A stretch of DNA of 16,329 nt from Candidatus Doudnabacteria bacterium Gr01-1014_77 (GTDB lineage Bacteria; Patescibacteriota; Doudnabacteria; UBA920; VMFF01): assembly GCA_007375915.1 (NCBI GenBank), contig VMFF01000017.1, positions 1 to 16,329 of the forward strand, written 5' to 3'. The notes under the pieces were generated by a model. It did no database searches. It saw only the letters and a list, made by a program, of their open reading frames with translations, and was not told the DNA's origin. Positions 13,167-16,329 of the stretch are shown here, piece after piece. The translations under genes were made by a program, and so were the position numbers. Positions within the stretch are counted from its first letter, which is position 1. Every line of letters begins with the position of its first letter.

Positions 13167-13175
13167 AGCATAACA
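13167..13175 (-). promoter_or_regulatory. Extended -10 promoter of the MFS operon
   Basis: TGT-TATGCT on the minus strand; a weak TTAGCG lies 18 bases upstream. Predicted start near 13160, about eleven bases before the ATG. Confidence 0.55.
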
Positions 13176-13182
13176 AAAAACA

Positions 13183-13443
13183 CTAGCAATCGCTAATGTT
13201 CTTTGTGGCAGGGCATAGTAGACGAAGTTCGGAACCGATTCGCACAAATGTCCGAAGAAGAACAAGAAGCCACATCTCGAAAAGCCGCGTAGGGTTCTGC
13301 GGACGTGTAAGAGCATTTCGTGAAGAGGTCGAGCCAATCCGTCTCCGTTGCACTTCCTCTTGCTCTTGCACATTAGCAGCCCACTGCATGTCAGGACAGA
13401 AGGGCGAATGCACCTAAGGTGCGATCTTCTGTGCACAAACAAA
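13183..13443. other. GC-richer stretch with no convincing gene
   Basis: Frames exist on both strands (for example minus 13183-13384, starting MQWAANVQEQEE), but none has a ribosome site, a leaderless -10 at the right distance or a recognisable product, and they overlap one another. A short palindrome GCACCTAAGGTGC lies at 13410-13422. This is where composition switches from AT-rich to GC-richer. Confidence 0.4.
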
Positions 13444-13462
13444 AACCGCCTGGCGGGCGGTT
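13444..13462 (-). terminator. Terminator of the HicB/HicA-like operon
   Basis: AACCGCC/GGCGGTT with a five-base loop; on the minus strand it is followed by TTTTTGTTTG. It begins two bases after the HicA stop. Confidence 0.88.
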
Positions 13463-13463
13463 G

Positions 13464-13709
13464 TCAAAGTCTCTTGTCGAACTCTTCGCGAGTACAAATA
13501 CCATTCTTAATGCACCACTCCATGACGTCCTTCACGATGTGCTTGTTCACTACTGAGTGACTACTTGGAACGGGAATCGCCGCACCATTCTGAATACATC
13601 GCAAGATCGTGTGATTTCCGCCTTGCTTCACTTCAACACCCTTGGTGGTCTTCAACCACTTCAGCAGTCTCTTCATTCGTCTTCGTTTGACATCTCCATA
13701 ACCACTCAT
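13464..13709 (-). CDS. hicA: HicA-like toxin (mRNA interferase fold)
   Basis: 81 residues. The core MKRLLKWLKTTKGVEVKQGGNHTILRCIQNGAAIPVPSSHSVVNKHIVKDVMEWC (12-66) has the double-stranded-RNA-binding-like HicA pattern: helix, strand ending in GGNHT with the expected catalytic histidine, a strand with VP, then a histidine-containing loop and a last helix. HicA proteins cut mRNA and are held inactive by HicB. The tail after residue 66 (IKNGICTREEFDKRL) is a little longer than minimal HicA. It lies six bases downstream of the HicB-like gene with no Shine-Dalgarno, so its translation is probably coupled; ATG at 13676 (residue 12) is an alternative start. Antitoxin-first order is the less common arrangement but is known. 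Confidence 0.75.
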   Translation of the reverse strand: MSGYGDVKRRRMKRLLKWLKTTKGVEVKQGGNHTILRCIQNGAAIPVPSSHSVVNKHIVKDVMEWCIKNGICTREEFDKRL

Positions 13710-13715
13710 GCTGGT

Positions 13716-14081
13716 CTAAGCTAATTGCAGTGCTCTCTTATCTTTCTTTGCGAAGATCTTGGCGCTTTCGACTGCAGCATCCGCTAGCTTCGCTCGTTCC
13801 TCGACTGATGGGGTATACGCTTGGAAGGACCGAACAGTATTGATGTACTCCTCTGGAATGTTATTCAATCTGATGATAGCGTCATTTACCATTTCGATGA
13901 AGTCATCAACGTTCTTGCCTTGCGTCCGAAACTTCAGTTCGCCTGCCTCGACTTCACCAATGATGAATTGCCCATCACGAAACCAGTCGACTTCGATTTC
14001 GCTCGGCAGTCGGCTAAAATATGCATCGAAAGCCTCTCTGTGTAAGCGAGGCTTGGGCATGAGGAATGTGAAGATATTCAT
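13716..14081 (-). CDS. hicB: HicB-like antitoxin
   Basis: 121 residues. Residues about 28-80 (IEVDWFRDGQFIIGEVEAGELKFRTQGKNVDDFIEMVNDAI) match the HicB partial RNase-H-like fold: a strand with DG, a second strand, then a TQG turn and the D-x-F-I-E-M-V-x-D-A-I helix. The C-terminal third is helical and basic (SVEERAKLADAAVESAKIFAKKDK) without a textbook ribbon-helix-helix or HTH, so DNA binding is unclear. Identification rests on the fold pattern and on the HicA-like gene next to it. The ATG lies six bases after the -10 box, so the mRNA should be leaderless. It is divergent from membrane paralogue 1. Confidence 0.65.
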   Translation of the reverse strand: MNIFTFLMPKPRLHREAFDAYFSRLPSEIEVDWFRDGQFIIGEVEAGELKFRTQGKNVDDFIEMVNDAIIRLNNIPEEYINTVRSFQAYTPSVEERAKLADAAVESAKIFAKKDKRALQLA

Positions 14082-14087
14082 ACAGCC

Positions 14088-14116
14088 AGCATATCATAAA
14101 TGGAGACTTGCGACAA
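14088..14116 (-). promoter_or_regulatory. Leaderless promoter of the HicBA-like operon
   Basis: TTGTCG (14116-14111), 17 bases, TATGCT (14093-14088) on the minus strand, with TGA before the -10 and exactly six bases between the -10 and the ATG. Confidence 0.75.
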
Positions 14117-14124
14117 GCTCTGTA

Positions 14125-14179
14125 CAGTTAACACCATACGGTGACACTCTGGTATTCGTAAGGTAACAGGTGTTAACTG
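14125..14179. promoter_or_regulatory. Symmetric inverted repeat between divergent promoters
   Basis: CAGTTAACACC (14125-14135) and GGTGTTAACTG (14169-14179) are perfect 11-bp inverted copies 33 bases apart. The left copy is eight bases upstream of the HicB -35 and the right copy nine bases upstream of the paralogue-1 -35, so both promoters carry the same element in the same orientation and place. Probable activator or repressor operator. Confidence 0.65.
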
Positions 14180-14188
14180 CACACGCGT

Positions 14189-14216
14189 TTGACAGGACAA
14201 ACCGAACTGATATGCT
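14189..14216 (+). promoter_or_regulatory. Leaderless promoter of membrane paralogue 1
   Basis: Perfect TTGACA, 16 bases, TATGCT, with TGA before the -10 and exactly six bases to the ATG at 14223. Confidence 0.85.
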
Positions 14217-14222
14217 AAATTT

Positions 14223-14684
14223 ATGCAGAGTATACTTTCACATGATGATAATCAGCTTCCACCAACGCTTCCAGATCAGAGGCAGCAAGACGATAGCGAA
14301 CGCCTCCATCAACCTCCCGTCGTTCCAATCGACAAACCCAGCTGGCCCGCTCGATTGATAACGATCGTCGGAGCGATGTTAGGTGTCTTGCTAGTCGTTG
14401 TTCTTCAACTAATCTTGGTCATGTTTCTGACAATAAGCATAGTTCCAGCACTTCTTCTTGCTTTCGACATTCCAGTCTCCGGTGTAATTCTTTTTCCATC
14501 AGTTATGCTTGCCTCGGCGGTCCCTCTCGTGCCTGTCGTGACAGTGCTTGATGTTATTGTCCTTATCGTCATACGAAAACGTCTGGGCTTTTTCGCGAAG
14601 CTGACGCTTCTTATTACGATTGCCATTCTATGGACAATAATAACAGCCAGGATTCTAACAACGTTTCCAATGCTTGTGGGGTAA
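14223..14684 (+). CDS. Four-helix membrane protein, paralogue 1
   Basis: 153 residues; family not recognised. The first 38 residues are Gln/Asp/Pro-rich and likely disordered in the cytoplasm. Then comes SWPARLITIVGAM leading into four hydrophobic segments at about 46-69, 71-92, 94-116 and 124-145, with a basic turn RKRLGFFAK between the last two. The last helix (LTLLITIAILWTIITARIL) has a central tryptophan. It lines up over its full length with the protein at 15800 (S40-W41, R44-L45, I48, G50 and the LDV-x-VL block near 109 in both), so the two are paralogues. The start is fixed by the leaderless promoter six bases upstream. It is divergent from the HicBA-like operon and shares its putative operator. 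GC-richer than the left part of the window. Confidence 0.75.
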   Translation: MQSILSHDDNQLPPTLPDQRQQDDSERLHQPPVVPIDKPSWPARLITIVGAMLGVLLVVVLQLILVMFLTISIVPALLLAFDIPVSGVILFPSVMLASAVPLVPVVTVLDVIVLIVIRKRLGFFAKLTLLITIAILWTIITARILTTFPMLVG

Positions 14685-14772
14685 ATACATTTACTACGCA
14701 TCCTTAGGTGTCCCAATCATTAACACCCATCGAGAGCGTTGACTACTGAACTGAGTCACTGGCACCATCTCT

Positions 14773-14810
14773 CATGAAGAGAGCCCCGTGTTTACGGGGC
14801 TCTCTTCATG
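14773..14810. terminator. Perfect 17-bp hairpin with GTTT loop
   Basis: CATGAAGAGAGCCCCGT and its exact complement flank a four-base loop. It is the most stable stem in the window, 90 bases after paralogue 1. There is no T-run on either side, so it may be a factor-assisted terminator, an RNA-end protector or part of a structured RNA, not a classical terminator. Confidence 0.6.
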
Positions 14811-15188
14811 TCAACGGGGCAAATGTACCCCAAATGCGTTGTGGATATTTGGCAGTGCCTAGAAGTGGTTTCTAAACCGCGGTTCGGTCGTTTGAGAGGA
14901 AAGCACCCTCTCTCCGAGCGAGGCGGCGATGAAAGTCGAGCTGACGGATGCCCAGTGAGCCAAGATTCTTCCGCTGCTTCCCAAGCCGAAAGCGAAGCCC
15001 AAGGGTGGTCGACCCCCACGCCGTGGCCAGAATACCTGGCCGCAAGAGTCGTCTGTCGATTCCGTCTTCCGATCGCGTTAGCGACGGTGTAGAAGAACGG
15101 AACTACTTCTGTATCGGGGATATCTGATTGAGCTTGCGGATCAAGGATCCGCGGCGTAATGCAACAAATCCGCAGTGGCTCGCGACCT
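14811..15188. other. GC-rich, hairpin-rich stretch without a convincing gene
   Basis: About 380 bases with high G+C. Frames on both strands (plus 14808-15092, minus 14792-15019) lack ribosome sites, promoters at the right place and plausible protein composition. Inverted repeats include GTGGT/ACCGC (14868-14883 region), GAGAGG/CCTCTC (about 14895-14913), GGCCAG/CTGGCC (15024-15041) and GCGGATC/GATCCGC (15136-15152). A structured RNA is possible; no known RNA family was recognised. Confidence 0.4.
15136..15152. repeat. Short palindrome with a nearby half copy
   Basis: GCGGATC/GATCCGC with a three-base loop; ATCCGC occurs again at 15168-15173. It lies about 40 bases beyond the stop of the minus-strand gene 15189-15566 and may end its transcript, although no T-run follows. 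Confidence 0.45.
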
Positions 15189-15566
15189 CTATACCAATCC
15201 TAGTAACTGTCTCCTTAGTACGAATACAAGCGCGCTCAGTGCAATCGTGCCTATCAGAGAGATAGTAGAGTAGTTGTCTTCGTGTGTGCTGCCGCCAATG
15301 CAGACGAACGTCAGCTCGTCGATGATGAGCGCCAAGCTAATTGCAAATAGCGGCATGACATGCAAGACAATCGCGATCGACGCTCCAACTATCCCCCACA
15401 TGTAATGATGCACTCGAACAGGCCCTATTGTGATGCCCGCCATCGGGCGAACGAACAGAAAAAGCCGTATGCCGATGATGGTGACCAAGAAGATGATGAT
15501 AAATGCATTCTGCATGACCGTTCGTAAGTGTGCTGTCGAGTAAGACATCTCGCCCTGCCCGGGCAT
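15189..15566 (-). CDS. Small membrane protein with HHY and DE motifs
   Basis: 125 residues with about four membrane helices: AFIIIFLVTIIGIRLFLFV (about 21-39), YMWGIVGASIAIVLHVMPLF (about 55-74), AISLALIIDELTFVCIGG and ISLIGTIALSALVFVLRR. A pair of histidines (VRVHHYMWG, about 51-59) and an acidic IIDE (about 81-84) sit at helix ends. This HH...G...DE pattern recalls a family of small uncharacterised bacterial and archaeal integral membrane proteins; the histidine and acidic residues could bind a metal, which is inference. The start at 15566 is supported by GAGG eight bases upstream and a good promoter; ATG 15548 is an alternative. Function unknown. Confidence 0.65.
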   Translation of the reverse strand: MPGQGEMSYSTAHLRTVMQNAFIIIFLVTIIGIRLFLFVRPMAGITIGPVRVHHYMWGIVGASIAIVLHVMPLFAISLALIIDELTFVCIGGSTHEDNYSTISLIGTIALSALVFVLRRQLLGLV

Positions 15567-15586
15567 CCCCGTTCCCTCTCACACTT

Positions 15587-15615
15587 ACCGTATCAGAGCA
15601 TTCGGAGTACGTCAA
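15587..15615 (-). promoter_or_regulatory. Promoter of the HHY/DE membrane protein
   Basis: TTGACG (15615-15610), 17 bases, TACGGT (15592-15587) on the minus strand, with TGA before the -10. Predicted start about 14 bases before the ATG, leaving room for the GAGG ribosome site. Confidence 0.65.
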
Positions 15616-15765
15616 AGTCCGTGAGGTTAATGCCATGCTCGATCTGCGCGCATGCAAGACCACTTTTCAGCCATCTGTCTCCCAGCACCCCAATGTCCCC
15701 CGGATTTATGGAACTGAGGAGTTTTGGTCGGAACACCCTTCGTCCCGTAGACAAGCTCTGCCGAT

Positions 15766-15793
15766 TTGATTCCAATGAAGGATGTGATATGCT
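15766..15793 (+). promoter_or_regulatory. Leaderless promoter of membrane paralogue 2
   Basis: TTGATT, 16 bases, TATGCT, with TGA before the -10 and six bases to the ATG at 15800: the same layout as paralogue 1. Confidence 0.8.
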
Positions 15794-15799
15794 GACTAT

Positions 15800-16273
15800 A
15801 TGTCAATCAACTCTCAAGATCAGAAGACCAACGCGCAGCCAGCGCCAGCATTTTTCGAACCACAAGCCGATGTCCAAAGCGCCGAGCAGCCAAACCACCT
15901 CCAACCCAACGACATCAGCTGGCATACGCGACTTGCGCGCATTTTCGGAAAGACTCTCAACATCTTGTTCGTGATTGCAGCCCAAGCAGCTTTCGTCGTG
16001 TATGCTGCAAAGAGTGTTACGACTTGGAACCATCCAGGCTATGTGGACGACTATCTGGACGTATTTGATGCTCTTGATTTTCTAGACATTATTATCGTTA
16101 CAGCCATCATTCTGCCAATCGGAACGGCACTCGATGTTTTCGTTCTGAAGAAACGTGTGCGTTTCATTTTGACACTCTCTCTTCTAATTGCGATTACGGT
16201 TGGCTGGTCATTGGCCTCCACGTGGCTACTCTCTGTGTTTCATCCAGTTCGGGATTTGAATTTTGAACTGTAG
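15800..16273 (+). CDS. Four-helix membrane protein, paralogue 2
   Basis: 157 residues; paralogue of the protein at 14223. A 39-residue Gln/Pro/Ala-rich, probably disordered head is followed by SWHTRLARIFGKTL (40-53) and hydrophobic segments at about 52-70, 90-108 and 122-146; a stretch between the first two (WNHPGYVDDYLDVFDALDFLD) is polar and acidic, unlike paralogue 1. GTALDVFVLKKRVRF matches VTVLDVIVLIVIRKRLGF of paralogue 1, and both end with a helix holding a central tryptophan. Strict position matches (S40, W41, R44, L45, I48, G50) make common descent likely in spite of low overall identity. It is expressed from a leaderless promoter identical in layout. Function unknown; position next to a toxin-antitoxin pair suggests an accessory or defence-type role, which is speculative. 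Confidence 0.75.
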   Translation: MSINSQDQKTNAQPAPAFFEPQADVQSAEQPNHLQPNDISWHTRLARIFGKTLNILFVIAAQAAFVVYAAKSVTTWNHPGYVDDYLDVFDALDFLDIIIVTAIILPIGTALDVFVLKKRVRFILTLSLLIAITVGWSLASTWLLSVFHPVRDLNFEL

Positions 16274-16329
16274 ATGAGGTCACCGTATTGCATTTGACGC
16301 AGCTTTCCAATGCTCCTCTCGCGCATCCG

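Noticed and set aside
14808..15092. Plus-strand frame of 94 residues and minus-strand frame 14792-15019
   Set aside because: No ribosome site or promoter; low-complexity Ser/Arg/Gly/Pro composition typical of chance frames in GC-rich DNA; both begin in or next to the 17-bp hairpin.
14880..15110. Possible RNase P RNA (a GAGAGGAAAGC string recalls the conserved GAGGAAAGTC)
   Set aside because: The following bases do not match, and the conserved ACAGAAxCCGGCTTA-like 3' element is absent.
15593..15775. Minus-strand 60-residue frame upstream of the HHY/DE gene
   Set aside because: TTG start without ribosome site; its 3' part contains the -35/-10 boxes of the next gene.
1..16329. UGA-to-glycine recoding (code 25) seen in some CPR lineages
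   Set aside because: Several clear genes end in TGA and none of the recognised proteins needs read-through of TGA.
1..16329. tRNA genes, CRISPR arrays, transposases or integrases
   Set aside because: No cloverleaf with T-loop GGTTCRANYCC in a plausible context, no regularly spaced repeats and no recognisable mobile-element protein were found by eye.

Overview
The window looks like a piece of a small-genome bacterium of the Candidate Phyla Radiation (Patescibacteria). This placement is inference from gene content and style: an AT-rich backbone, a rplJ-rplL pair with an L10 leader, a small MltG, a pseudophosphatase/beta-propeller protein, a DoxX-like protein, a CBS-containing IMPDH/GMPR enzyme, a one-domain HU-like protein, MFS transporters and many short proteins with no recognised family. 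TGA works as a stop codon (it ends the sigma factor, the HicA-like protein and the 86-residue membrane protein), so the recoded UGA-glycine code of some CPR lineages is not in use.

Left part (1-6540, AT-rich). A partial wHTH/nucleotidyltransferase-like regulator runs off the left edge. It is divergent from a membrane-anchored protein with a PPM-like cytoplasmic domain and a propeller-like outer domain, which converges on and overlaps an ECF-type sigma factor. Next, on the minus strand, come rplL, rplJ with a well-formed L10 autoregulatory leader, mltG, a likely small RNA on the plus strand, a mechanosensitive-channel-like membrane protein and DoxX.

Middle part (6540-13180). AT-rich genes (truncated HU, guaB-like, a PsbP-like-fold lipoprotein-sized protein, and a Spinster-type MFS / small soluble protein / second MFS operon) are interrupted by two visibly GC-richer single-gene cassettes (6542-7105 and 9765-10230). 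Each cassette has its own promoter, a hairpin-rich 5' leader, a strong Shine-Dalgarno site and a terminator.

Right part (13183-16329, GC-richer throughout). This is an accessory region: a HicB/HicA-like toxin-antitoxin pair, two paralogous four-helix membrane proteins of 153 and 157 residues, a small HHY...DE membrane protein, and about 500 bp of hairpin-rich sequence without a convincing gene. The HicB gene and both paralogues share an identical promoter architecture (TGA-TATGCT, six bases, then ATG) that predicts leaderless mRNAs. The HicBA/paralogue-1 divergent intergenic region holds an 11-bp inverted repeat placed symmetrically upstream of both -35 boxes. This shared-promoter membrane-protein/toxin-antitoxin cluster, together with the GC-rich cassettes, is the best candidate here for an undescribed system; the function remains unknown.

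Recurrent regulatory themes are convergent genes with no spacer, whose plus-strand terminators are embedded in the opposing coding sequence, and extended -10 promoters with very short or absent leaders.
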